Positions 23,193 to 33,246 of a DNA stretch of 64,000 nt are shown piece after piece; within the stretch, counting starts at the first letter, position 1; each line of letters starts with the position of its first letter. Position numbers and translations under genes: made by a program. The notes under the pieces are model-generated. The model worked only from the letters and a program-made list of their open reading frames with translations, did not search any database and was not told where the DNA came from. This stretch comes from Blasia pusilla (lineage: Eukaryota > Marchantiophyta > Marchantiopsida > Blasiales), in the NCBI GenBank assembly GCA_050084515.1, contig CM114273.1:8122001-8186000 (forward strand). The letters are read 5' to 3'.

Positions 23193-23327
23193 TTATCCTT
23201 GGTGAGCGAGAACTTGGGGTCGTGGGATCAGCCGGACGCTTGGGAAATTTCAAGGTAGCGGCTCGACTCGGACGCTCGAGGAGAGACGCAAGAAACGAGG
23301 AGGAGATCTGAGTGAGTTGGCTTGTAA

Positions 23328-24395
23328 ATGGCGATCGAGGGAGAACAACCCAAGAAGCGCCAAATCAAGCGACGTGAACCAAGAGAGGAACCAATGCCGG
23401 ACCGTGAGGCTATAGAGGAGACGGAGACTCCCGAAGAGCTGAATGCCAGTCGTGAGGACGTCCCAGAGGCGACTCCTTCCGCGGGGCCGGTGGGCCCAAA
23501 CTCAAGGGAAAGGACGGAGTCGAGCCAGACGTTGGACTTGTTGAAGGTGTTGGTGGAGCAGATGTCCCAGCAAAGCAAGCGGATTGCAGAGTTAGAGGCC
23601 ACTCGAAACCCGGGTGCGGGCAAAAGCTCAAGAAGACGAACCCGCCCACGCCATTCACGGGAGTGGGGCGCCATGAAAGTGAAGGATTTCCTTACGGAAC
23701 TCGAATCATTTGAGGCGCAGAGGGTCGCTAAGCGGGACAAGGTGACGATAGCCGTTACTTTCCTGAAGGATCATGCTCTACAATGGTGGGCGGCTCAACG
23801 AGAGGAATATTTGGGCGGCGAGTCACCTCTGAGTTGGGAGGAGTTCAAGGAGTTGATTGGGGATCGATTCACTCCGGAGTATCAAGGGTTGCGTGACACG
23901 ATGGAATGCGTGCGGATGCGGCAGAGTGGTTCCTTAAGCGCGTATGTGAGGGAGTTTAGTGCGAAACTGACTTCTAGTCCGAAGATGGATGAGCACGCGA
24001 AGAAGGCTATCTTCATTAGTGGACTCAAGCCGAGCGCTCAAAAGGCCCTTTACCGAATGCCGACGTTACCAGAGACCTGCGCGGACCTTCTGAAGCTAGC
24101 GGAGCGGATTGGGGACGATGAGATCCAAACCCAGAAACCCTTCGAGTCAAAAGTTTTTTCGAAGAAGTCGAAAAATAAGAGGCGTTCAAAAGAGGCTGGA
24201 GTGGGGGCCAGCACGAACCAGGAGAGTCGTCTGCCTCGGGAGCAAAACGAGTGGAACTTCATGCGAAGCCGAAAGGAGGACAACACTCAAAGACAGGAAA
24301 CGGCAAGGTCGTATGCTACAACTGTGGTGAATTGGTGTCGTGCCGAGAATCTTTCTTCGAGCAAGGGCGGGCCTTCTAGCTGCGGTAGATGCAAG
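23328..24395 (+). pseudogene. chromovirus gag (capsid and start of nucleocapsid)
   Basis: The frame opens at an ATG ~150 bp after the LTR. Residues ~1-110 are charged. Residues ~115-235 form a retrotransposon gag domain ('FLKDHALQWWAAQREE', 'SWEEFKELIGDRFTPEYQ', 'RMRQSGSLSAYVREFSAKL', 'FISGLKP'). A basic region follows. The zinc-knuckle start CYNCGE lies at about 24,313-24,330 but in another frame, so a frameshift around 24,290-24,310 separates it from capsid. The rest of the knuckle (GH..C) is not recognisable before the inserted segment begins near 24,396. Confidence 0.85.
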
Positions 24396-25590
24396 GTGAA
24401 CTCTCTAATAAGTTCTCTTTTTTCAATACAAAATTATGATGTACACTCTCCATTCTCTCACGATAGGTATCACAAATGGAAGTGCCGAGGCGATCACTTC
24501 TTCGTAACATCGGACCCCGAAATTCCTAACTATAAAATCCCTATAAACTATTTTACGTTTGTACACGAGGAAGATAGCACAACTAGTGTTAAACCCTACT
24601 TGACCAGGCCTATTGACATCCATGGATCGCTATATAAGGACATACAAAGTACAATCCCATGTCCTTCCATATGTGACGATAGGAAGAATCACCGGAGTTG
24701 GAGATTGCATGACCTGGTTCATGAACGCCCCAAAGTGATAAACTAAATAGCGAGTGAACCAGTGCCTATCTACAAAGAGTACCTTGACATGGTAAGGATT
24801 GAGGAAAGGAAAGTCGGGCACAGCTCGTGCTCTACCCCTATCCATGCTTGACAGACATTCTCTACACTCCTCAAGAATGGGTTTTGGCGGAGTTATTCTC
24901 CCAAGAGGGGTAATCCACTCTCATTGGGAAAGTAACAAGCCAAAACATCCGCTATTTTATTATGACTAAACTCCTCTACGGTGACAAACCTCTCATCCCC
25001 CCCCACACACACACCACACTCTAGAAACCTCTCGAAGAATAGACCATGATCAAGTTACTCTCCCAAGAGGGGTGATCCACTCATTGGAAGAGCAAGCAAT
25101 CCCAAAGCCATACACTCAAGAGAGACACGAGAGACTCAAGATGTGGAATAGAAGGTGATGAACCCTTGAAGGTCCCTCCTCTTTATATACTCACAAGGGA
25201 TCCACAAGAGTGAAATAGAGCTTATCTTATCTTGTGCCACATGGCTTCCTCTCAAGGCTTAGCCAATCACATTTTGACACAAGTAGATTTCCTCTTATCT
25301 CTTCCAAAATATCCTCTTTTACCCACATGATATTTTCCAAATTACCCCAACTAACCTAGCCACAAACCAAGACTACTTTTGCTTTTCATTAAAGCAACTA
25401 CTTTACTTTTATAAAGTCATCTTTTATTTATTACCTCATTTTCCTAAAGTTGGGCCCGCATAAAAGAGGCACCATAAAGAGGTTTAAACATAAGAATCTC
25501 CTTTTTCTAAGCCAATTTACTTAATACTAATGAAACTCTATCTAACACTTAATGACGAAGGAGTTTACACACTGGTTGATTTTACTATAC
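24396..25590. mobile_element. unidentified insertion between gag and protease
   Basis: Gag homology ends near 24,395 and protease-side sequence begins near 25,590. The ~1.2 kb between has lower GC and no gypsy homology. Internally, GTTATTCTCCCAAGAGGGGT at 24,892 is nearly repeated at 25,053, and two ~210-bp segments (near 24,450 and 24,660) look related. TTTATATACTC at 25,190 could be a TATA-like signal. It may be a solo LTR or other transposon. Exact ends and target duplication could not be fixed. Confidence 0.5.
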
Positions 25591-25645
25591 GACACCGGGG
25601 CACCTGTCGAAAGGGTGTTCGAAACCGAAGGTTAGTAATGGGAGT

Positions 25646-28328
25646 ATGATTGCGTTTGCTGCTAAGCATCTGTTGGCGGGCGATATCAAGACGTCCCTTC
25701 AAGTCACCAAGAGGACACACAATTTGGTGTACCTAAGATCCAAGATTGCTGATCGCGATGTGTTGTTGCTCGTGGATACAGTATGCTTCGCACTCCTTCC
25801 TAAGCCCGAGAATCGTAAAGGAACTGGGGCTGTCTACCTCTAAGGCGGACGAGCCCATTCGAGTGGGATTTGCAGGAGGGAAGTCTCATCGGACTTATGA
25901 TTTGGTCTTGGGTTTGACAGTAGGATGCGGGGTATTCGAGTTGAAGGAGAATTTCACTGTGTGCGAAATGGACGGCATTGACGGAGTTTTGGGGAATACA
26001 CTCCTAGATGCATATGAGGTGGAGTTAAGACGCCAACCATTGAGGTTGAGCGTCTTGCTAAAAGGCAAACGGTTACAGGTGCGGTTGGTCCGTGAGGTTC
26101 CAGCAAAGATGGAGTTGGTGAACTCGATCACAAGGAGGAGCATGACTGAGTTGGAGGATGGATTTCTCTGCTTGATGAGACAAGTGGAGGAGGCTACAAG
26201 CAGTATACGCAGAGATCAGGACGCTGTTTCAAGGGGAATCCCTGAACCACTCCAGGAAGTGGTCAAGGAGTTTGAGGATGTCTTGACAAATGAGCTTCCG
26301 ACTGAATTGCCGCCGTATAGAGCCGTAGATCATAAGATAGAGATCATACCCGGTTCCCAACCGCCTTTAAAAGCACCATATAGGTTGAATCAGAAGGAAC
26401 TTCTTGAGTTGAAAAAGCAGTTGAATGAACTCTTGGAAAAGGGTTACATTAGGACTAGCAAGTCACCTTATGGAGCACCTGTTCTCTTTGTAAAGAAGAA
26501 GGATGGAAAGATGAGGCTGTGTGTTGATTACCATGCACTGAACAAGATGACGGTTCAGAACAATTATCCTCTTCCGAGGATAGATGATCTCTTTGATAGG
26601 TTGGCAGACGCGAGATATTTCAGTAGGATTGACTTGAAGTCAGGATATTACCAGATTCGGATTGCCGAGGCAGATGTGGAGAAGACTGCGTGCAGGACGA
26701 GATACGGTTCCTTTGAGTTTGTAGTGATGCCTTTCGGTCTATGTAACGCGCCTCCGACGTTCACCACATTGATGAACTCCATTTTTCACAAGGAAATGGA
26801 TGAGTATGTTATCATCTATATCGATGACATACTTATCTATTCGAAGTCACTAGAGGAGCACGTTCGACATGTGAGAGCGGTCTTGTCTAAGCTAAGGGCA
26901 AATCAGCTGTATGCGAATGTAGAGAAGAGCGAATTTGGTTTGAGTAAGATCAAATTCTTGGGTCACATGGTCAGTGCAGATGGCGTCAGTCCAGACATGG
27001 AAAAGGCGATTTCCGAGTGGGAACCCCCATCCACTGTAAAGGGGATGAGGAGGTTCATAGGTGCGGTGCAATTTTATCGTACTTATGTGAAAAAATTTTC
27101 GGGAATTGTGAGACCTCTCACGGATTGGACGGCAAAGTTTTCCAACACGACTTGGACCCAGGAAGTTAATGAGGCATTCAACCGAGTGAAGCAGATTCTA
27201 TCGCAGGAACCAGTGTTAAAGCTGCCGGAGTTTGACAAACCGTTCGAAGTGCATACCGATGCTAGTGATTTTGCGGTTGCAGGAATGTTGGTGCAAGAAG
27301 GGAGACCGGTGGCATATGAGAGCAAGAAGCTTAGCGACACTGAAAGGAGATGGCCTACTCACGAGAAAGAGTTGTTCGCGGTGGTACATTGCTTGAGGAA
27401 GTGGCGGCATTATCTAGGGCTCCACAGGACTCGAGTATTCACCGATAATATATCACTCAAGTATTTTGAGACCCAGGATCGAGTGACGCCGAAACAACTG
27501 CGGTGGCATGATACCTTGGCGTTGATGGATGTAGAGTTGATCCACAAGCCAGGTAAAGACAATGTGATTCCAGATGCGTTAAGTCGCAAGGAGGAACACA
27601 TGCCATCGACGACACAGGTCTTGAGAGCAATGTTCCCTAAGGAAACAGATCTGGAGAGAAGGATTCGTGAAGGATATATGAAGGATGCTCAAGCAGGGGA
27701 ATACCTAAGGAAGTTGAAGCAGGGTGAGAAGGTGGCCAACATAAGTTTGAGGCACGGTTTACTAAGGTTCAAACAGAGTAGGATCTATGTAGGGCAAGGC
27801 AGGATGCGAACCAAGGTGTTAGCGGAATGTCACGACGGGCCCTTAGTAGGACATAAAGGAGAGAAATCTACGCTAGCTGTTCTGTCGAAGCGGTTCTTTT
27901 GGCCCAACATGAAGGAGGATGTTGTTCAATATGTGAAGACCTGTGTGACCTGCCAAGCGAATAGGGTCTCTTACGATAAGAAACAGGGCTTGCTGCATCC
28001 CTTGCCGATCCCCGAAGGACCCTTGCAAAGTGTGAGTATGGATTTCATTACGAGTCTTCCGGAATCTGGGGGATACAACGCTATACTTGTGATTGTTGAT
28101 CGGTTTAGCAAGTTGGCGAGATTCGTGCCGACGGTGGATTCCGCAACGGCGTATACGACGGCGCAACTATTCCTCGATAGCTGGTGGTGTGCTCATGGTT
28201 TGCCGAGAAGCATTGTTTCAGATCGGGATCCAAAGTTTACCAGTGCTTTCTGGAAGCACTTGTTCAGAAGGTTTAAGACCAAGTTTGAGTTTGAGACGGC
28301 TTTCCACCCTGCACGGATGGACAGATGA
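25646..28328 (+). pseudogene. chromovirus pol: protease, reverse transcriptase, RNase H, integrase core
   Basis: The protease starts in one frame ('ADRDVLLLVDT', ending at the catalytic Asp-Thr near 25,780) and continues in the next ('ASHSFLSPRI'), so a 1-nt change disrupts the DTGAS site. From there the frame is open to 28,328. Reverse transcriptase covers ~26,300-27,000, with YIDD at 26,817-26,828. RNase H is at ~27,240-27,590 (TDASD; TDN where TDH is commoner). The integrase HHCC finger is at ~27,830-27,960, first Asp near 28,038 (SMDFI), second in VSDRDP near 28,225. The third acidic position falls at a frameshift around 28,310-28,330, ending the frame. Confidence 0.9.
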
Positions 28329-28917
28329 AAAGGTAAACTCTATCGTGAATCAAGTTTGAGGAATTATGTCGGTGTTGATCAACGCGATTGGGTCGTGGTG
28401 AGCATGGCGGAATATCTTGCTACAACTCAACCAAGCATTCTGCAATCGAGAAGCTCCGTTTCTCCTGGCAAATGGACGAGAGCCAGAAGGGCCTCTTGAT
28501 CTAGCCCTTTCGAAGGGTACTACATTGGCACGCACACGACAAGCGACGGCAGAAGGTTTGTTGGTAGAGATGCGAGAACGGGAAGAGCGCGCAAGGCGAA
28601 GTCTTGCAAAGGCTCAAATGAGGTACGTTAAGCATGCTAACAAGAGTCGGCGCCAAGTACGATTCCAAGTTGGAGAACAAGTGTGGTTGAGTGTAAAGAA
28701 TCTCACTCTTCGGAAAGAGTTGTCTGCGAAGGTGTCTGCCAAGTATGCTGGACCGTATGTGATTGCGGCAAACCCGTTTGAGGATGTGTATACGTTGAGG
28801 TTGCCGGACGAGTTCAAGATTCACCCGACCTTTCATGTGTCATTGTTGAAGAAATATCTTCAAGATAATGGACGTTCGAAAGCGGAGACAGTGGTGAGAC
28901 CGCACCGGTCATCGTAA
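28329..28917 (+). pseudogene. integrase C-terminal region of the chromovirus
   Basis: After frameshifts at about 28,330 and 28,366-28,415, a long frame continues integrase homology ('ANGREPEGPLDLAL', then a basic helix and 'FQVGEQVWLSVKNL', the GPY/F-like module with 'KYAGPYVI' and 'HPTFHVSLLKKYL'). HPxFHVSxLK is a standard signature of the integrase end in Ty3/gypsy. The frame stops at 28,915-28,917, just before the chromodomain. Confidence 0.85.
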
Positions 28918-29112
28918 ATGAGGAGCCGGAGTTCGAGTGGGAGACCATCTTACGTTCGAGGGCGTCGGGCCAACAAGTATGAATACTTGGTCAAATGGAA
29001 GGGCTACCATGTGAAGGAGGCGACTTGGATTGCGGAGGCGGATTTGGAACACGCAGCGCAAGAGTTCTTCTGCGTGACTTCAAGCTTAACACAAGCGAAG
29101 CACATACGTTAG
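28918..29112 (+). pseudogene. chromodomain at the end of chromovirus pol
   Basis: The start of the module ('EFEWETILRSRASG') is in one frame and the core ('EYLVKWKGYHVKEATWIAEA') in another, shifted by an indel near 28,970. The (Y/E)LVKWKGY...TWE/I pattern is the chromodomain that binds methylated histone H3 and guides chromoviruses to heterochromatin. An N-terminal aromatic residue is visible. Downstream of 29,112 no LTR is found. Confidence 0.85.
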
Positions 29113-29610
29113 TACGAGGAGAAGCTAGAGACATGACTTGTAACGGTGGAATCTTGGGCGAAGGCCGTTGTAACTAGAATATGCTAGTGTTGCAATAAAG
29201 GAGTGTATGGATTTTAGATTCGATACCGGTGTTGATTGCAATTTGTATGTGGTAGTGCATGGCTATGAGTCGTTCATCATAGGCTTAGAATGTACGACAA
29301 GAGGACAGACAAGGAGTATTTGAGGGGAGAGCTCGTATGTGGATAAGCACCTAGAACAGGACCTTGTGTTGGATTACACTCGGGCTCGTCCTAGCGTCGG
29401 CGAGGCAGATGAAGTCTGTCTTGGGGCTTGGGGTGATCTTACTTGTGGCCACATAAGTAAACTTAGTGACGCGCCTAAGTCGAATACGAGAGCGACCCAA
29501 TAGTAGTACAATTTGTGGACCAGGTAAACAGGTGTGATGTTTACAGTAATGAGTCGAAAGAGTCTAAGGTTGCACACTTAGTTAGCTTATTTGATATTTG
29601 CACCGTGCAG
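29113..29610. other. junction region after the chromovirus
   Basis: This contains neither a 3' LTR nor recognisable MULE exon sequence. It may be the 3' untranslated part of the chromovirus plus remaining intron of the disrupted MULE gene. The host gene appears to resume at 29,611 after a CCGTGCAG acceptor. Confidence 0.4.
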
Positions 29611-30246
29611 CAACGCTGAGCTCATCGCAGAAAACAGAAGAAAGCTGCTCTCTTCAGTAAAGCGAAGGAGCATTCCAAACGGGCACCGGGCCCGTTTGTC
29701 CCTATGCCCATTTTGCCAGATCTGTTGATTGCTTTTGAGGGCTATAGGGCAGAGGAACACAATCATACCTCTTAGGCAGGTTTGGCTAGGATAGATGAGT
29801 ATGAGAAGGTCCAAGAGGAGTTAGAGGGTGCCCTTGTGCGCCCTACCACCACTGTGAGAGGATGGATTGAATCAGGCCGCATGCTTCTCCCTTCTACTAT
29901 CCCTGTAGATAGAGCTCAGCGGTCCACCTACTAGAGATGCCTAGCTGCTTTCCATCATCTAACTGTGGTGTGGATCATGGACAGACAGGAACCGTATCAA
30001 TGGGATGCTGGAGCCGAAACCAGGCAACATCAGGTTGAACATTCCTTGCATGTTCTAGATGAAATGCGCCGAGCACAAAGGCATGCATGGTACATCAGTG
30101 AGGAGTACTACCTCCCACGCTTCAAGTTCAACTACAAGATCTGGAAAGAGAAGAGTAAACCTAGCATTCTTGCCAAGTTCAGGGATAAAGTCTCTCGCAT
30201 GTATGTGGATGGAGTCGGCTGCTCCCTTGCTGATGCGGTTGTCCGG
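29611..30246 (+). pseudogene. unrecognised exon of the MULE plus-strand gene, three nonsense codons
   Basis: One frame continues from a splice acceptor (CCGTGCAG|CAA) to a donor (CGG|GTATAG at 30,247), 212 codons, interrupted only by TGA at 29,617, TAG at 29,773 and TAG at 29,932. Each is one C-to-T step from CGA or CAG. The protein is basic at the start, then has 'IDEYEKVQEELEGALVRP' and 'RGWIESGRMLLPSTIPVDRA', and further on 'RAQRHAWYISEEYYLPRFKF'. I do not recognise the family. Composition and frame persistence argue for a once-real gene. Confidence 0.5.
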
Positions 30247-30369
30247 GTATAGTGCTGCTTCATTTCATGCAAATTTCTCAGTAGGAACTGTTGAAGAGTT
30301 GTGAGTTCATGATTTCCCATTGTATCCCTTGTAAATCCGCATTGTCTCTAACAAGTTCTAGATGTGCAG

Positions 30370-30870
30370 CGTGGCCTGGATGTGGAAATCATAGATTCCA
30401 ATGACTCTGACTGTAGTGATACACATCTCCCAAGTCCCCAACCCACCACGCATAGTAGCGGGCACCATGTGATACAGGAGGAGCAAGCACCAATTGAGGA
30501 TGGTGAGGAGGGTATTGCGGGAGATCATGTCGAGCCGAGTGAGGAGGATACTGTTTCGATTCAGAGGCGGAGGAGACCAAAAATGCTTCGGACACGTCAT
30601 GTGCGTGGTGAAAAGGTGCAGAAGCGAGGTAAGGGTGCGGTAGGATCTCGGAAATCCCGCCAAATGAACCCAGAAGTTGACATCAAAGTGGGTGATTCTA
30701 GCCCGGTCATGGATAGTCATGGGCCAGGTGATGATGGCCCAATTGAAGACTTGCATACCCCCGATGAAGTGGTCTTGCAGGCGGATCCACAAATCATGGA
30801 GACTGCACCCAAGGGCATGACTAAAGAAGAAAAAGCCCGAAGGTGGAGGATGATGATCGCTTCACAACAA
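30370..30870 (+). CDS. basic/acidic exon of the MULE plus-strand gene
   Basis: Bounded by GATGTGCAG| and CAACAA|GTGTCT, phase 0, 167 codons without a stop. It is rich in Asp, Glu and Ser, then has basic clusters (QRRRRPKMLRTRH, EKVQKRGKGAVGSRKSR) that look like nuclear localisation signals, followed by acidic and Pro-rich sequence. It is likely a disordered nuclear region of the same protein as the C2H2 exon. Function unknown. Confidence 0.5.
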
Positions 30871-30975
30871 GTGTCTTGCATTATGCTCAATTCTATCGAT
30901 GACATTTTTTTTATTGTATGTCTCCGGACCATGTTTGGTAATTGTGCTTGTGTTGATATGTTGTAATGTGTTCAG

Positions 30976-31149
30976 AATCCTGCAGATGGGACTCTCAAAG
31001 ACCGGGGCAAGGACCTTGAAGACCCTTTGATCTTACCTTTGCAGGAGGGTATTGAAGGGATTAGTGCCAAAAAATTTCAGGCCACACCTTTACCCGACTT
31101 CTGCACTCCAGCATTGCGCCCTCTGGATGGCATGTCTCAAAGTCCTTGA
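30976..31149 (+). CDS. possible last exon of the MULE plus-strand gene
   Basis: It follows a GTGTTCAG acceptor in the same phase and runs 57 codons to a TGA at 31,147. The peptide includes 'DPLILPLQEGIEGISAKKFQ' and is not recognised. Further acceptor-like sites downstream (for example near 31,480) leave open that the gene continues. Confidence 0.4.
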   Translation, partial: NPADGTLKDRGKDLEDPLILPLQEGIEGISAKKFQATPLPDFCTPALRPLDGMSQSP

Positions 31150-32690
31150 CTATGTTGCTGGGTGACTATTTGGTGAGTGTGTACATGTATGATGTGGTTT
31201 CATTGTTATGATTATCCTTTGATTTGGTGATTGGCATTTAATCTCTCAGACCTGTGTGTGGGGTGCCATTGCAGAGGTTCAGATATATTTTGCGTCCTTG
31301 TCATAGTTTTTGACATGTTTCCTCGGCAATTATGGCGTCATACCTTTGGACCACTTGCAAGTAAGGTATCACTTTTCTCTTTGATCTTACTTTCGCTGGT
31401 GTGAATTCTTTGCAAATCTGTTGTGTATATGATGGTTACTTCTATTTGAACATGCTTCTGTCGCGTATGTATATGCAGGTGACTTTCTGCAGCAATTTTC
31501 TTGCATTTTGGCGGAAGTTCATATCATCATATTTTGCGGATGTTTAGGACTTAGTTCATGACCAGGGCGCATCCTTAGAGTAAGTACAGGAGAGTACCTA
31601 CCAGGAACGTAGGATGTGAAGTTCTCTTTTTCTGCTTTGGACATCCTGTGAAACGGGCAGATTTCTGTTCTTCATGTCTCTACTGATGGTTCTTATTTTT
31701 GGTGCAGGTGCAATGCAGACCGTTTTGTGTATTGATTCTGGCCCACATTTTCCCTTACTATGTTGTGTGTTATGAAGGTGTATCCAAGAAGGTTAGGTTA
31801 CCTTAGTTGGGCTATAGGTCATGGCCTGGTGAACTATTGTGGACGAAATGGTATGGACCAAAAGGATACCATCGTCAATAAAATTTAACATACAACTTGC
31901 AGTGGATTTTTTTTATCTTTGTCCCAAAGATTTTACTCTTGAATGATACCGCAACAAATCCTCCTTAGCTTATTCTGATGTGTCTTAGATGTTATGAATG
32001 ATGACATGTGCTTCCACCTGTATTTGGTGGTGAACTTTGTAATCCACAATGAATCGATGTATGAACACCAGGCTTGTCAAATCCATAATTTCCAAGAAAG
32101 TAAAGAACTCATATGTAATTAGCTCATAAACAGATGGAGTACATGACACCCTACTCAAAAATAGAAGACAAGTGTTCGAAACTCTCGGAGCAAATACAAG
32201 TTTAGTGGGCATTACTGTAGTGCCACGAAAAATGTATGAACAGCGAAATGTAGGTGTTCACTCATGAACACCTGAAAGGATGTGTTTCAAAGTCAGTCGC
32301 CTCATACATCGGACTTTCAAATCTAGCCTTCTTGTTGCGTATCCCCCACTGAAACAATCCTCAATCCAATTCCGGTTAGACACGATTTTAATCATGCCCT
32401 GATTAGGGGAAGGTCACCTTGCACCGCTAAATGTTTACGAAGAGGCACGACCCTCAAGGGTAGGGTTCGTGAGCCTTCTGAGATGTTTTTTTTAGTTACG
32501 ACTATAGAAGTAGTCGAAACTATATTACAGAAGTTCCCTAAAACTGAGACAAGCGCGTGGCGGTCCGGACTTCATGCCCCTAAACGCGAAGCTCACAGTA
32601 CTTCATGCCCATAAACACGAAGCTCACGGTGTTGCGGAACCTCACGTGGTTCGGGTACAAACATATTATCCTAAGTAAATAGTACAGGGT
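31150..32690. other. interior of the MULE between the two genes, nothing recognised
   Basis: No supported coding frame. It probably contains the 3' ends of the two converging genes or additional small exons. A TTTTTTT-rich and AT-rich stretch lies at 31,890-31,930. Confidence 0.4.
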
Positions 32691-32865
32691 TACTACGGTT
32701 TGAATCCATAGTAAACCGACTGTGATTACTAAGGTTTGGATACTTCAATATTAACTGAACGGTGGTAACCATGGTTCGGATACAACTATTACTATACAAA
32801 ATCGTCAAGACCGGATTACTATGGTTCACAACTTAACCTACAAAATGGTTACTATGGTTTGGATG
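32690..32865. repeat. interspersed motif GTTACTATGGTTTGGATAC, five variants
   Basis: Variants occur near 32,692, 32,730, 32,764, 32,814 and 32,846, each ~15-19 nt and 30-50 nt apart (for example GATTACTAAGGTTTGGATAC and GGTAACCATGGTTCGGATAC). Related TTACTATAGT words cluster in an intron at 61,590-61,700. It could be a protein-binding site array near the gene ends. Confidence 0.6.
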
Positions 32866-33246
32866 CTTGGGACCCCAAAACATGACATGATTGCTCACCG
32901 TACATGAAAATGAGACATGGTGAACATGAACATGAGAAGCGAACACATTACTCGTGGGTAAACATTCGGGCCTTATATAAAGACTACATTGTTTATGATG
33001 AACATCATACTTCTTGTGTTTCGTGGCTAATATATGAAATTCAGAAATACTTCATCAATCTTGAATTTGGGAGTCCTGGACTACATACAAATTATCAGGT
33101 CTTCTTGAGTAATCATACATTTGACTTCTTTCTGCAACAAATCGCTCTTCATCCAACACACTATCAAGTCTTGCATCTATAGTGGTTCTCTTAGTAGTAG
33201 TGCTGATTTTGTAGTTCTTATGTCGCCTTGTATCTACCAGAGGCCA

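Larger units (their letters stand above)
22177..29112 (+). mobile_element. Ty3/gypsy chromovirus, degenerate, nested in the MULE
   Basis: The order is 5' LTR, primer-binding site, gag, protease, reverse transcriptase, RNase H, integrase and chromodomain, all on the plus strand. The chromodomain at the C-terminus of pol defines the chromovirus clade of Ty3/gypsy elements. A ~1.2-kb foreign segment (24,396-25,590) splits gag from protease. Several frameshifts break pol. No 3' LTR matching the 5' LTR is found downstream to 29.6 kb, so the right end is deleted or replaced. The 5 bp before the LTR are GCGAG, the expected 5-bp target length, but no partner could be found. Confidence 0.92.
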
